Assembly: GCF_035582795.1 (NCBI RefSeq)
Contig: NC_134366.1
Coordinates: 3,144,828-3,208,827 of the forward strand
Direction: 5' to 3'
DNA from: Mycteria americana
Taxonomy: Eukaryota > Chordata > Aves > Ciconiiformes > Ciconiidae
Length of the DNA: 64,000 nt
Shown: piece by piece, positions 1 through 11,742 of the stretch
How positions within the stretch are numbered: the first letter of the stretch is position 1
How the letters are laid out: every line of letters starts with the position of its first letter
Made by a program: the position numbers and the translations under genes
Notes under the pieces: model-generated
What the model saw: only the letters and a program-made list of their open reading frames with translations
Databases searched by the model: none
What the model was told of the DNA's origin: nothing

Positions 1-3000
1 CACTGGTGACCCCTGCCAATAAAACACACAGTATTCGGTGAGCACTGTATGCAGCCACCATCTCCATTAACAAGTTGAGTTCAGAGAAAGATGGCCCCGA
101 CATCTTTCCAAGTAAGGGAAACTGAGGCACAAGGTAGTGGTTCCCAAGTCTCAAGCAACATGGTCAATCCAGTACCAGACATACTAATCCGTGTCTGAAT
201 AAAGTTTTGCTCCATCCTCTGAGCACACTGCAGATATAAGCAGCAGCTTTCAGGTACCTCCCAACCTGATTTGGGACAGATCTGGGTCCCCAGGACTGAA
301 GATGCAGGTCTGGTGAACCTTAGCTGCATGCACAGTTATTTTTCCAAATGCTCCTGGGTTTGTCACCACCCTTATGGCACTTCAACTCCAGTAGTGCCTT
401 CAAGGATCTACAAAGCAAATGCTGCTTCTGGGCGTGGGATTCCTTTTCACAAAGGAATGGAGGTTAAACACTGCTTTCAACTGACCCAGAGAGGCCAACT
501 TTGGGAGAGAAGCCAGTCAGGACTCAGACAGATCAGTCTCTACATGACAATTCACCCAGCTTAAAAGGAGCAGAAAAAGAACCAGCCAGGCAAACCCTTC
601 TTATTCCAAGGAAAACCAGAAATCCAGCACCTTAAAAACCAGCATCACCAGCTAGAAAAAGCAGAACGCCACAGGGTGGGATGGCAGAGCTGCCCTCCCA
701 GCCCCAGGAGCTGCCTCCTTACGCTCCAGCTGTGTTTGCCTGCGTGCCGCATTCCTCCCTCACCACTCGAGTCCAGGTTTTGTTTTTTTGGGTTGTGCTG
801 AGAACCAGCTGCTCCATCTCACACATGCCAGAGACGACCAGCGCGTCTGGAAAGCCAACACGTTGTGGCCTGGCTACGCAACAGCTTCCCGAGAAGTTCA
901 CACGCCTTCGGCCGAAGCTGCAAACGCGAACGTGTGGCCCCACACTACCATCAAGTGACAGGTACAGAAATGCTTGATATGCAACAGCCATGTTAGCACC
1001 TAGCATATCCCGCAGGCTGGAAAAAACAGGCAGCAAAGCCTGCCAGCACCAGTGGGCTTGCTTTTATTGGGGATGACATTCAAGCTGATGCCGCACACTT
1101 GTAGCACTGGAGTTCAGAAACTCACGCTAACTCTCAGCCCCCTTAAGAGCCCACCCCATCGGGCGGTCACAACCCCTGAATAGCCCCTTCAAGCCCAGTA
1201 TGCAGATCTTTTCTAAGTAATTTTCACAGAATCACACCCTAAATTGCAGGGCATGTAATATTTCTACCCCAGCAGCACCTAAAGCATAATAGGGTACCTA
1301 TTCTGCACCTGCCAATGGGAACAAAAATATATTGCGCTTCCCACACCAAAAAACCCCACCATGCAGTAAGGAACCTGCTCTCGCTAGCGATGTGTTGGTA
1401 AATTAGGGCAAGCTATGCTTCCCCTCCCTCCCTCTCCCCCACGCAAGCATTTAAGGGTTCCTGTTGCCTGCGTGCAGTGTACAGATCAGTTACATTTATG
1501 AAGAACATTGCAATCTGTCAATATAAACACTATGTAAGCATGAGCCACTTGTAACATTACTACTGTCCTGACAAGTGTTTGCAGAGGGGGCAGAGCTGCT
1601 CAGCTCCTGCTGCTGCTGGAGGAAAGCAGAGCAAACTCCAAGCTGCAGAAACCAACACTACCTCCAGCAAGAAAAAAAGGAGGAGGTGCACCAAAACTGA
1701 GTCAGACTATAAATCAGAACACCCAGAAAGAAATAGAGGGGGGTTGATTTATGGCCTGGACAAGTTGCAACCTCGGAGCCACAGACCAGGCAGCTCAGGA
1801 AAGCAGCAAGCTCCTCCAGGCTGGTTTGCCATCCCGCTAGCACTGGGGCACAGCAGGACTGAAGTTAATCAGCCTGCCTGTCACCCCAGCATGGCTAATC
1901 TTGTCATCTGCCACTTCCAAAGCCCAGTAGTGCAAGACCCAACACAAATCCCAGATGCCGCTATGGCATTTCCACCACCCCCTGGCCGCTTTTGAGAGAG
2001 GAAGGGGAGGGAGGGGAGGTACCCACACCCAAAGCTTGTAAGGCACAAGAAAAGCAGAGAGGGGAAGAAACTGAAATGCAATGCTTTCTCAGGGATCCTG
2101 GCAGTCTGGGGCTGCTCCAAGCTACCCCTATCAGCCAGTTGTAATATGGTGCAAATTACTTTTCAGACAGCCCAGCTGCAGAGGAGATAGCCGAACATAA
2201 AAGCAGGCTCACTTTTAGAACAGCCAGTGTATCTCAGCAAGCCAGTCTCAGCTGACGCTTATCTCAAGGCAATGCTCCCCCCTCTGGCGTAGACCCAGCC
2301 AGTAACAGTCTCCCATACGTACTCCTACCCCAAAACGCACCCTTCATCATCAGGCATCCTGATGGGCGACTAAACCTACCACAAGCCATCAGGTCCTGCT
2401 CAGTTTTGCAGGCATGCTTTTTCCTCTCTAGCATCAAGAAGTCTCATATCAGACAAGGTTTAGGAGCTGTAGCACCACCACATCCCTGAAGCCAGCCTTT
2501 CAGCTGCTTTCCAGCAATTAGCGCTAACAGCCCCATCCTGAGTCGGTGCCTACAGGGACTCAGCTCTGCTCCCTGCTACACATCAGCATCACTTCAGGTC
2601 CTGCCTTCGCCGTGTACCAGCTCCAGGTCAAGCTGGCACCTGCTTCTCTCCTGCACCAGGGAGGAGGTGAGCAACACCCAGGGAGCAGCACCGAGGCTGC
2701 CAGCATAGTCCTAGGCAAGGGACAAGCGCTGTCCCTCCCTTCATCCCGGACAGTGAACTGTTACCTTCAGCACATGTCCTAACCAGGCAGCTTGGGGATG
2801 GAGCAAGACAGTAGCAAGGGCTTCATCTGCGCCAACATTTTCTCTCACATACACCAAGCTCTACTTCCAGAGGGCATTTATCCTTTTTGGCTGCTTCTGC
2901 AACCCTCTAAGACACCAGAGCCAGACATACAGAGAAGCAGTGGCCTCCAGCCATGGCCTTCCCACCCCAGCATCCCCTCCTACTCGCTAGCTGCCCTTGT

Positions 3001-5807
3001 GGGGCAGACAGACATAACTACATGCTGACACAATCTTGTTATCATGTAACCATGCCCAATTTCTGTCCCCATGCACTAATTCCCCGCCAGGCCACACATT
3101 TGGAGACACTGAATTCTTTCCCTGAAATAAGACATTGGGGATGGGGTAGAAGGGATCATCCACAGCTGTCCCTATCCCCCACCAGACTGCGGAACGGAGC
3201 AGCTAAGCTGCAGCTACAGCGTGACATCTGTTTAACACAGCCGCCTGCTGCGCTCTGTGCCCCACCACCTCCTCCGACAGGGACGTTAGCACCCGGAGCA
3301 GAGGGTCTAGCAGGCCACCAAAAAGTGCCATGGTGGTTTTGATGATGCCTTGGACTGGGAAGGGGTGTCCCTTCCCCTGCCTGGAAAGGGTGTTGCATTA
3401 TCTGAGCCCACTTCGCTTCAGCTCAGCCCCTGAGCAAAAGGGTGATGCATCCAGGTTTTTAGGAAAAATTTATATTAGAATACAGATGTGCTTCCTCACC
3501 TGGAGGAGTCCCTCCACGCACCTTTCTAGGCATAGCAAGAAGGGCTAATACCAACCATTACGGGGCACTTGCAGAGGCACCAAGAGCTCTGCCAGAACGT
3601 ACAGCTTTTACCAGGTAAGATTTCTTTCCTTATCGATACGCAGAAGCCCTCAGCAAGGAGGGCCCAGCTCTTCCACACACACTTGTTAGATCACATATCA
3701 CTGGGGATTAGCAGGGACCCTGGACCTCAGCACTCGCTATTCCCCTGTGTCCCCAGCAGCTCAGCAAGTGCAATCACTGCTTTAGGCCTCTCGGAAGAAC
3801 AAAGAGGAGATTAGCAGCAGATGCTGCTCCTTCGCTGTGGTTTTAACCAGACAGCACGATGCTTTGCATAAGTAAACTTCACTGTGCACCGCAGCAGCCC
3901 TGGAGTGCACATCTGGCTGGGTGCACATCTGGCAGCATCTCCTCTCCCCTCCTTATTGCCAGAGAGGGAGTCTCAAATCAGAAGAAGCAGCAGCCGCACT
4001 GAGACAGAGGGAATAACCCAGAGCGGTCAGGACAGACCTAGCAGCACACTTCCCTCGGCTCAAGATGTTCGCTCTGAAGTTAAAATCTACACCAGCCACA
4101 CGAGGCCAGAAGAGAAATCCCAGAAGCAAGCAACTGGAATGAGTTACCTGCTGCACTGCAGCAGATACCAGCACGGCATGGATTAACAGGAGAGTTACAG
4201 CCAAACTCCTTACAAGCCCTGGCAGTCCCTGAGGCACAGTACAACTGCACAGTGCCGGTGGTCTTCGGCAGACACACGAGCTAACGGGCTCGGTACAGCC
4301 CTCTGTGTGCTGTTGGGGAAAGAAGAGAGCTTTTCCTAAAACCCTACGCACACAGGACAGGCTGTTTCCTCACAAACCCAGCCCCAGCAGCAGGAAGTTA
4401 AATGGTTCTCGAGTTGGAAACAGAAGATGTAAGTAGCAGTGTTTGGAAAACTTTGCCAGACCACAAGCAATGGACAAGCCTCAACACCAGGATTTGTTTT
4501 ACTGGAAAGAGGGGGGAAAACCTCAAGTCTGCTAAAACATTCTCCAGGGCCGGTCCAGTGGCTCCTACCAGCGGCCACAACACAACATCCCAAAGAGAAG
4601 CAAGAGCCATCACTCTTGAGGAAACTCACACCAAAACCTCTTAACCAAGCGCTCGCATCCCACTCCCCCTCACAAAACGACGCCATTTCGGGACAGGTCT
4701 TTTTAAAAAAAAAAAAAGACAAGAGGCAGGTACCAAGTGTGCCTACTGACACCCCAAAAAAGCAAAGGGGGGGCTGCGCAGACAGACAGCCAGGGACCCT
4801 TCGATGCGGGCTGAAGCCTCGCAACGCGGCTGCGGGGCGTGGGGCTTTAAAGAGAGGGGGTGAGGGGGTTTATTTGGCTCCTCCAGCTCAGTTCCCCCCC
4901 CCGGGAAGGGGGATGAGGGGGTCGGGGGGAGGCGATGGGAGGGAGCGGGATCCACCTGCGCGGCGCGGAGCGGGCGCGGACCGGGCCGGTAGCGCCCCCT
5001 GCCGGCTGCGCCCTTGCACCGCGTACAGGTGAGCGCCGCGGGATGCGGCCGCTCCGCACCTCTCCGCACCCAGCCCGGAGGGGACCCTCACTTCTGTCGG
5101 GAATAAGCTTTGGCACCGGGCTGGTGACAGCAGCATGCCACCCGCCCCGCAAAAAAAATAATTAAAAAACCTAACGGCGACGGGGTGATGCCGGGACCCG
5201 CTTGCCAGCACCTGGTGCTGAAGCGTGCGCTCAAATTAGGGGGAAAAAATAAAAAAAAAGAGGTTTTTCGGGGCTGTGCCATGCTGGTGGAGGTTACAGC
5301 ACGCACCTGGAGCTGAGCTCCCCGGCCACCCCGCTACGGGTCCCCTCCGCGCGGGCCACCGCCGCCCACCCCGTCGGGGAAGGGCAGAACGAGACGCTCC
5401 CTCGCCCGCAGAGTTTCTGCCTGCGGCCCCTGGGAACAGCACGGCAGCCCCCCGGGAGGCAGCAACCTGCAGCTCCCGGAGGGCCCGGCCGTGCCAGGCA
5501 GCACGCCGAGGGGATTGGGGGTCGCCCGGCTCCGAGCGGCGGGACGGGAGAGAGACACGGGGCTGCCCCTCCCGTACCCCTCTCCCGAGGCGGCTGTCAG
5601 CGCCGGCGGAGGGGATGCCCGCCCCCAGCGAGGGAAGGAGGCTGCCGGCAGCATCCCCACCTCGGGCGGGACGCATAAGGTGCAAAAAAAAAAAAAAACC
5701 CCTTATTGCAAAAACAAACCAAAAAAAAAAAAACCAACCCCAAACTAAAATACAAGTTAAAAAGGAGGAGGAGCGGCGGTGCGGGCGCGTCCGCGCTGAG
5801 CACCTAC
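1..5807 (-). other. WNT9A: WNT9A intron 1, 5' part (incomplete)
   Basis: On the minus strand this stretch follows the exon 1 splice donor (GTAGGT, 5807 down to 5802) and runs to the window edge. I looked for the second WNT9A coding exon, which in the family continues the mature protein after the YFG motif, and saw no frame resembling it, so exon 2 should lie beyond position 1. The last kilobase before the donor is CpG-rich and includes a stretch that is A-rich on the plus strand and T-rich in the transcript (about 5684-5760). The rest is ordinary unique-looking intronic DNA with short chance reading frames. A short direct repeat (GTGCACATCTGG) occurs twice near 3905 and 3921. Confidence 0.8.
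4990..5007 (-). promoter_or_regulatory. CTCF-like motif in WNT9A intron 1
   Basis: The minus strand reads GCCGGCAGGGGGCGCTA, close to the CTCF core CCASYAGRKGGCRS with one weak position. It lies in the CpG island about 0.9 kb downstream of the WNT9A start codon. This is a motif match only, and GC-rich islands produce such matches by chance. Confidence 0.35.
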
Positions 5808-5902
5808 CCGAAGTAGGCGGCGGAGGGCCGCGGGGCGCAGGCGAGCAGCCCTAGGAGCGCGCAGGAGGAGAGCCATCCCAGCAGGACGTGTCCATCCAGC
5901 AT
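5808..5902 (-). CDS. WNT9A: WNT9A, first coding exon (signal peptide)
   Basis: This is the first coding exon of a secreted, lipid-modified Wnt ligand of the WNT9 subfamily, which signals through Frizzled and LRP receptors and is known in joint, limb and skeletal development. The 31 complete codons begin MLDGH and end RPSAAYF; a further GG begins a glycine codon that the next exon must complete. Residues 6-23 form a hydrophobic signal-peptide core, with likely cleavage after the alanine pair at 28-29. The MLDG start and AAYFG end are typical of WNT9A and separate it from WNT9B. The donor GTAGGT follows directly. The reading frame stays open far upstream through the promoter and repeat, but this ATG is chosen for its signal peptide, family match, purine at -3 and TATA-like box about 79 bp upstream. 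The cysteine-rich Wnt domain is encoded outside the window. Confidence 0.93.
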
Positions 5903-5972
5903 CTTGCAGCGGCGCCGGCGCTGCTCATCTCGTTCCCCCGCCGCGCCCGCTGCGGCCCCGCCGCCCGCGCCG

Positions 5973-5982
5973 CTTCTTATAG
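5973..5982 (-). promoter_or_regulatory. WNT9A: TATA-like box of WNT9A
   Basis: On the minus strand the sequence reads CTATAAGAAG within otherwise very GC-rich DNA. Its TATAAG core begins about 79 bp upstream of the WNT9A start codon. A start site about 30 bp downstream would fall near 5950 and give a 5' untranslated leader of roughly 50 nt. This is inferred from motif and spacing; no transcript evidence is available. Confidence 0.55.
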
Positions 5983-6240
5983 CGCGGCCGGCGGCGAGCG
6001 CCCGGCCGGCGGCGGGGCGGGGCCGGGGCGGGGCCGGCGCGGCGGGGCGGGGCTGCGGCGGCGGGGCGGGGCGGGAGGCGGTGGGGACACGCCCCCGGGA
6101 GGCGGGCGCTGGGGGGGGGGGGGCGGGGGGTGGAGCGGCGCGGAGCGGAGCGGAGGGACGGGACGGGGAGGGGCTGGGTGTCCCCGGCCAGGGTGTCCCC
6201 GGCCAGGGTGTCCCGGGGCTGGGTGTGACACGGCCGGGCA

Positions 6241-7290
6241 GGAAAGGGCCGGGTGCGCAAGGGCTGGATGTGCCCGGGATGGGCAGTTGTGCAAGGGCCA
6301 GATGTGCAAGGGGTGGGTATGCCACATCTGGACAGCTGTGCAAGGGCTGGGCAGTCACACAAGGGCTGGATGTGCCCGGGATGGGCAGGTGTGCAAGGGC
6401 CAGGTGTGCAAGGGGTGGGTATGCCACATCTGGACAGCTGTGCAAGGGCTGGGCAGTCACACAAGGGCTGGATGTGCCCGGGATGGGCAGGTGTGCAAGG
6501 GCCAGGTGTGCAAGGGGTGGGTATGCCACATCTGGACAGCTGTGCAAGGGCTGGGCAGTCACACAGGGGCTGGATGTGCCCGGGATGGGCAGGTGTGCAA
6601 GGGTCAGGCAGTTGTGCAAGGGCTGGATGTGCCCGGGATGGGCAGGTGTGCAAGGGCCAGGTGTGCAAGGGGTGGGTATGCCACATCTGGACAGCTGTGC
6701 AAGGGCTGGGCAGTCACACAGGGGCTGGATGTGCCAGGGCTGGGCAGTTGTGCAAGGGTCAGGCAGTTGTGCAAGGGCTGGGTGCACAAGGGCTGGATGT
6801 GCCCTTGTTGTGCAGTTGTGCAAGGGCCAGATGTGCGAGGGGTGGATATGCCGCATCTGGACAGATGTGCAAGGGCTGGGCAGTCCATGCAAAGGTTGGG
6901 TGTGCAAGGGCTAGATGTGCCAGAGTAGGGCAGTCACGCAAGGGCTGGATGTGGCCGGGATGGGCAGCTGTGCAAGGGCCAGGCGTGCAAGGGCTGGACT
7001 GCCGTGCCAGGACTGGGCATGCAAGGGTTGGATGTGCAAGGGCTGATCAGCCGTGCGTGGGCCAGGCATGCACGGGCCAATCAGTCACGCTAAGCGTGCA
7101 ATGGCTGGGTGGTCACGCAAGGGCTGCAGTTGCAAGTGTTGATCCATCATGCAAGAACTAGGCAGTTGTGCAAGGGCTGGACAGTTGTCCGAGGATTAAA
7201 CATGCTGCTCAATATTTCAAGGGCTAGACAGGCACGGAAAGGCAAAATGGGCAAGGGCTGAGCCAGCATGAAAGAGCTGATTAAAGGTGC
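6241..7290. repeat. 17-bp / 102-bp higher-order minisatellite upstream of WNT9A
   Basis: The basic unit is about 17 bp, of the type TGTGCAAGGGCTGGGCA. Six diverged units make a 102-bp higher-order unit. The marker GGGCTGGATGTGCC recurs near 6261, 6363, 6465, 6567, 6620 and 6722, so four intervals are 102 bp and one is about 53 bp, close to half a unit. Copies at 6260-6720 are almost identical, which suggests recent homogenisation. From about 6800 to 7290 the array decays into diverged GTGCAAGGGCTGG-type units. Because 102 is divisible by three, several frames on both strands stay open for 250-370 codons; these are not genes. The array starts about 340 bp upstream of the WNT9A start codon. Confidence 0.92.
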
Positions 7291-10214
7291 AAAGGCTGGA
7301 CGTGGAAAGGCACAGGCATCACGTGCCGCTGTGCACACACTCCCGTGCACACACTCGCAGCCCTGTGCAAGAGCGATGCACCCCAGCGATCGCCGGTACA
7401 GTGGAGGGGAGCACAGAGACCCCAATGCACGGACAGGACGATGACATCCCCGGCTGGGAAGTAGTTAATGCCCTAAATATCAGCCCTTGGGGCCGGTGCT
7501 CGGTGGCAGGTGACAACGTTTTTCCAGGTCGGTCAACGTCACTCTCGCCGTCATCCTCGAGGCAATTTCTGCACCCGCTGCCACCCAAGAACAAAAAGGT
7601 TTCCCTCCTGAGCGTGCATGTGTGTCATGCTGCGGAACCGTCCACCCCGTGTCCCCACGGGGACAGAGACAGGAGGACACGCAGGTACTTGGCGCTGGAT
7701 TCTCATCTCAAAAGCCACCATCCCCAGGGGTTTAAGGTGTTCAGCTCCACAGAGTTGCATCCAGCAGGTGACAATTGGGCACGTGACGATACAGAGAGAC
7801 CCTCGGATAACCGTGGTGGGGTTTGTCCGTGTTTCTGACCCCAATAGTTTGTGGACAAACCGATTCAGGAACCACGCAGGGGGGTGGGTTAATGGGGATG
7901 AACCTTTTGTCATGGAATAGCCCCTGGAGCGACACTGGGAGCTTGGTGAATTTATTCTCACGCTGGCCATGCACTCGGGCATTTCCAGCCTTCCCAGCAC
8001 TGTGCAAGCTATTTAGGTTCTGCTTATTTTCAGAATAAAAGCATGGGGGGGACGGGATGGGGGGGGAGGGGGAGGGGATTGCTTTAATTTTTAACGTGTA
8101 AAACATCCCAGCCCAGTCCCGGACTGAACTTTCGCAAAATAGACTTGTGGAAAAGCAGCCCGCTTTGCACCACACACAGCTTTGCACATCCACATGCACA
8201 CGCCCGTGCACAAGGTTTGGGCTTCCACTGCGTTCCCACTGCGGCTCCGCATCACAAGCCACAAGCCTCAGCACCTCAGCACCCTTGGGTGGGGGCTAAA
8301 ACATGCTGGGGGGGGGGGGGGGAAGTTTCAAATCCAATCCAGCAAATGGCTTCCTCAAACCCGCGTGGTTCTCCAGGGTCTGGGAATATCTCAGTTCCCT
8401 TATCCCGATGGTTGGGGTGAAGTGGCATCGTGCCACCACCCCGCGTGCCCCCGCGGGTGCCGGAAGGTGAGCGGCCCCTGGGCTCTGCGGGCGATCGCAG
8501 CCCTGCAGAGGCCGGCAGCAATATTGCATTAAAGCCCCATCTAGAGGCCTTTCATTAAGGAGAGTTTGGGAGATGAGGACCAGCTCTGGCATCATGTTGG
8601 GTGTCCTTATCCTCCCACCCGAGCTCTTCCAGCTTAAGAAAAAGAAATAAAGGACTGCGGATGGAGGAGAGGACAGCAAGGTGTTATATATATATCATTG
8701 GGAGGCTTTGCCTGAGTGTTTCTCTGCTGGAAAAGACAATTTAAGAGTCATTCTTCATGCATGTCCCCAAGAAGCTGCTGTGCCCAGCACGTGGAAGGAA
8801 ACTCCAGTTACGCCAGGCAGCCCTGAGGCAGAGCTCCGGGGCACGCAGCCGGGGCTGGGTCATGCAAAGGCAGCGCGACCCTCGCCGTTACTCATTTCCT
8901 CTGCCCAGAGCAAGGTGCCATAGCTAGGGTGATGCTCTGGGGCATGCACGACTCTTTCCGAAGTGAGACAGCACCAAAAATAGTCACCACTTCTGCTTTC
9001 AGCTGGGGGAAAGGGGAAGCCCAAACAGGCGCTGACTCCTCCAGGGCTTTGCTGCCCGCGGATGCTGCTCGTCGTGCCCAGGGAACCATGCACCAGTCCC
9101 GGGCGCAGCATCCTCCTGGGGCAGCTTTGTGGCTTTCCAGGTCCTTCAGCAGTCCCCAGGGTGACACAAAAGCTGGGTGTTTCTACTCAGCGGCGGTGGC
9201 CTTGACCGGTGTCCCCATAGCCACCGACAGCAGAGGGCAGTGCCACATAGGCGCAGTGCTGCGCTGTCATGGGCAGCGTGGACACGCTGGCGTGTGCTTG
9301 GCTTTTTACGTGGGCATTTTTCAGCAGGGTGTTTTATATCCAGGATGAAGGGGACACACCACAGCCAGAGTGAAGCAGCCAAGCGGCCAAGGAGTTTGGC
9401 ATTTCAAGTGACAATTTCAAAGGGCCATAACGGCACCAGGGAATGGTGCCGCTGCCAGCACCGTACCGACTTCTTTAGGATCAAAAGAAGATGCCAGGGT
9501 GCAATGCTAATGCTGGGCAAGGAGCCCCAGAGCAGTTGTTACCGGACCTGCCTCTGCTTTGGCATCAGCAGAAAACCTGCATCCTCCCCCTAACCCCGAA
9601 CCCATCCTTGTGCTTCTGTAACATGCTGCTGCGTGCCAGGCAGTTGGGGAGCAACCTGCGCCCATCCCAGCAAAGGGTCTGGCACCCTGGGCCTGCTGCT
9701 GGGGCGAGCCCTGCCTCCCAGCCCCACAGGTGACACCGACCCGTGACAGCCAGCGATCACAGTCAACGGGACATCCTCAGACAGCACAAGGCTGCTGCGG
9801 CCGCCCCGTCAGGCTCTTCCCAGGCACGTTAGACCACAGGGGGATCTGGAGGGTGACTTCAAGTTTTCCTTCTCCGTGACTCAGCTCTCGAGCAGTTCCC
9901 CGGGCTCAGCCTGCCTGCATCGCTCCAGAGGCTTCCCCACCCCAGAGGAGCCCTCACCACCATCCCTGTTACGGTTCTTGCAGGAAACCTGGTGCCTCTT
10001 GTGCTCGGGGTTCCCCTTCCCTCCCTATGGCTTTGCTCTGGGTGCTTTTCTCTGCAGCACAGAGCCGGGCTCTGCCTGCCCTCCTAGCAGCTCCCGTTAG
10101 AGAGGCCAGGACTTTGACCAGCTCACTGAGGTCTTGCTGCATGAACCCAACCTCTCCAGGGCAGCAACTCCAGCTCAGCGGGGCGGTTGAGTCATAGGAG
10201 TGCGAGAGGGAAGG
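7291..10214. other. Intergenic, no gene seen
   Basis: This is moderately GC-rich sequence upstream of WNT9A. It contains G15 at 8308-8322, a short TA run near 8685, and one CTCF-like motif near 9224. No exon-like pattern, RNA gene or clear transposon was recognised. The reading frames present are short and show no family features. Confidence 0.6.
9224..9242 (+). promoter_or_regulatory. CTCF-like motif
   Basis: The sequence ACAGCAGAGGGCAGTG matches the CTCF core CCASYAGRKGGCRSYR except at its first base. It is in plus orientation, about 3.3 kb upstream of the WNT9A start codon. This is a motif match only. Confidence 0.4.
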
Positions 10215-10220
10215 AAAATA

Positions 10221-10256
10221 CCCATGAGGTCATCTCGTTCATCCCTCGCTGCCAGT
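10221..10256 (-). mobile_element. Possible old CR1 fragment
   Basis: The segment CCATGAGGTCATCTCGTTCA resembles the block near CR1 3' ends that reads AGGTCATCTAGTCCA. It is short and diverged, and the CR1 terminal octamer repeats are missing, so the call is tentative. Confidence 0.3.
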
Positions 10257-11688
10257 CCCGCATGGGTTCCCCACCAGATACTTGGCACTCACTCCCAGGT
10301 CGGAGTAACTCAAGCAAGGCGGCAAGAGGTGGGGACCTCACCAGGCTCGGTCTGGGCTGGGTATCCAAGGCTGTGCCTGGGATAGCTGAGAAGCCTTCAG
10401 CTGTGTTTCCTCCCGACAAATCGCCTCCGAGACAAGCCACTCACATTTCCCTTCCTCAGTTTCCTTAATTAGAAGTGGGCCTGGCATTTATCTGCCCTCC
10501 GGATACAGTCTGAAATAACAGACAAGACCCGGGAACACCGCCTGCCCACGGGACGTCGTTTATTCCACCGTCTCAGGGATCACACCGTGCAAGTCCCCCC
10601 TGCCGCCACCTCCTTCATTTCCAGTTACTCTTTTTTCGCCGTCACGTGGACTTCCAGGGTGTTTCCTCCCTCTGAGTGACCACACGCGGGCTCAAAGCCA
10701 GATTCTCGCTTCTTTTCCATCAGGCTTGAATGCAGTTAGAGTCACCCTGGGGACAGCTCAGTGCTTCAGGCAACGTGGTGTTGTGTTATACCTCCATCCC
10801 TTCCCTCCATCCTGCCAGCACCCAGCCCTCTGGCCAGGGTCAATGATTTTGAGGGGCAGAAATGTGGTCAAAATATGCCTGTTGCTTTCAGCCAGGCTGC
10901 TGAGAGCCAGGCTGAGGGCGTCCCTGCTTCCCCAGGGCTCTGCATAGTGCAAATCACTGCAAATAAGGAGCAGTATGGTCCTGATCGCCCCCGTCCCCCC
11001 TCCTACCCTGTGTCTCCCCACCTTTCCAAAAGAAGAAAAGGCACTGAAGCTACCTGCAGTCCGTTACTTCAGTGTTATTGAAGGCAAAAAGCAAATGAGA
11101 GCCTGTCATGCCATGATGGTCTGCAAGCAGTTCTCCATCATGGAGCCCCCTTTCCATCCAGGGCAGAGCTGGATGCAGGGACATGGGGGTACTGTAAGGC
11201 TGTGTGTCTCCAGCTGCAGAAGGTGCAGGGCCACCAGCTTTGTCCCGACATCTGCGGGCACCATGCTGGACTCGGAGCCGTAGCTCATTGGGCTACACAT
11301 GTTGAGTTTTTTGCTTGTTCCTCTGTATGTGTCCACCAAAGTGAGGCAACCTCATGGAAACAGAATCAGAATCAGGCCGGGCACCAAGCTGCCATGGGAC
11401 TGACCCCTAGCAGGGCCCCTCACACCAAATCTCAACAAGCCATAGGTTTCCCTAAACCTCACTCCCATCAGAGATCCCCTCTCTTAACTGATTACAGGAC
11501 CCATATTAAAATACTTTGAAAGAGACTTAACCAACAAGTCCCAATAGGCATCTGTTACACAGCAGCTAAATCTTATTAAGCATTAGCAAGCACCTTACTC
11601 CTGGCCCACGGTAACAGGCTCATGCAGATCCTTTCTGAGCATTGCCAGCTCTCGGTATAATCGGGCAATCTCATAAAATATGTTTACA
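10257..11688. other. Intergenic, no gene seen
   Basis: Mixed-composition sequence without recognised genes, repeats or RNA genes. Some CG dinucleotides cluster around 10.53-10.65 kb, including GGGACGTCG and GTCACGTGG, but they do not form an island. Confidence 0.5.
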
Positions 11689-11742
11689 AGGGGCCTCAGG
11701 AGGTCATCTAGTCCAGCCCCCACTCCATGGCAGGAGCTGTTC
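11689..11742 (-). mobile_element. CR1 LINE fragment
   Basis: GGAGGTCATCTAGTCCAGCC followed by a CCATGGCAGG block is typical of the region near CR1 LINE 3' ends, shown here as the reverse complement, so the element is on the minus strand. Only about 50 bp is recognisable, followed by a T-rich stretch. It is an old, truncated, inactive copy. Confidence 0.6.

Larger units (their letters stand above)
4780..6260. promoter_or_regulatory. CpG island over WNT9A promoter and exon 1
   Basis: CG dinucleotides are dense from about 4.8 kb to 6.25 kb, with the highest GC around 5.95-6.15 kb and repeated GGGGCGGGG (Sp1-type) boxes at 6014-6075. Sequence on either side is CpG-poor. The island covers the WNT9A start, exon 1 and the first kilobase of intron 1, as expected for a developmental gene promoter. 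A G13 run (6111-6123) and a short triplicated GTGTCCCCGGCCAG motif (6179-6220) mark its upstream side. Boundaries are estimated by eye. Confidence 0.75.

Noticed and set aside
4701..4720. Poly(A) run as the tail of a retrocopy
   Set aside because: The sequence upstream shows no gene or element resemblance and no target-site duplication. Similar A and T runs occur throughout the window.
3953..4824. 132- and 162-codon minus-strand frames in WNT9A intron 1 as WNT9A exon 2 or a nested gene
   Set aside because: Neither contains the conserved Wnt residues expected in exon 2, and neither shows a plausible acceptor-donor arrangement.
4439..5032. 197-codon plus-strand frame antisense to WNT9A intron 1
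   Set aside because: It includes a poly(A) stretch and GC-rich island sequence translated as proline/arginine/glycine. It has no family features; open frames are common in CpG islands.
5888..7161. Several overlapping 250-370-codon reading frames on both strands
   Set aside because: They arise from a tandem repeat whose period (102 bp) is a multiple of three. The translated residues are monotonous repeats without any domain. Only the last 31 codons of one minus-strand frame (WNT9A exon 1) are real.
6241..7290. Regularly spaced repeats resembling a CRISPR array
   Set aside because: There are no unique spacers between repeats; the units are contiguous diverged 17-mers. The genome is avian.
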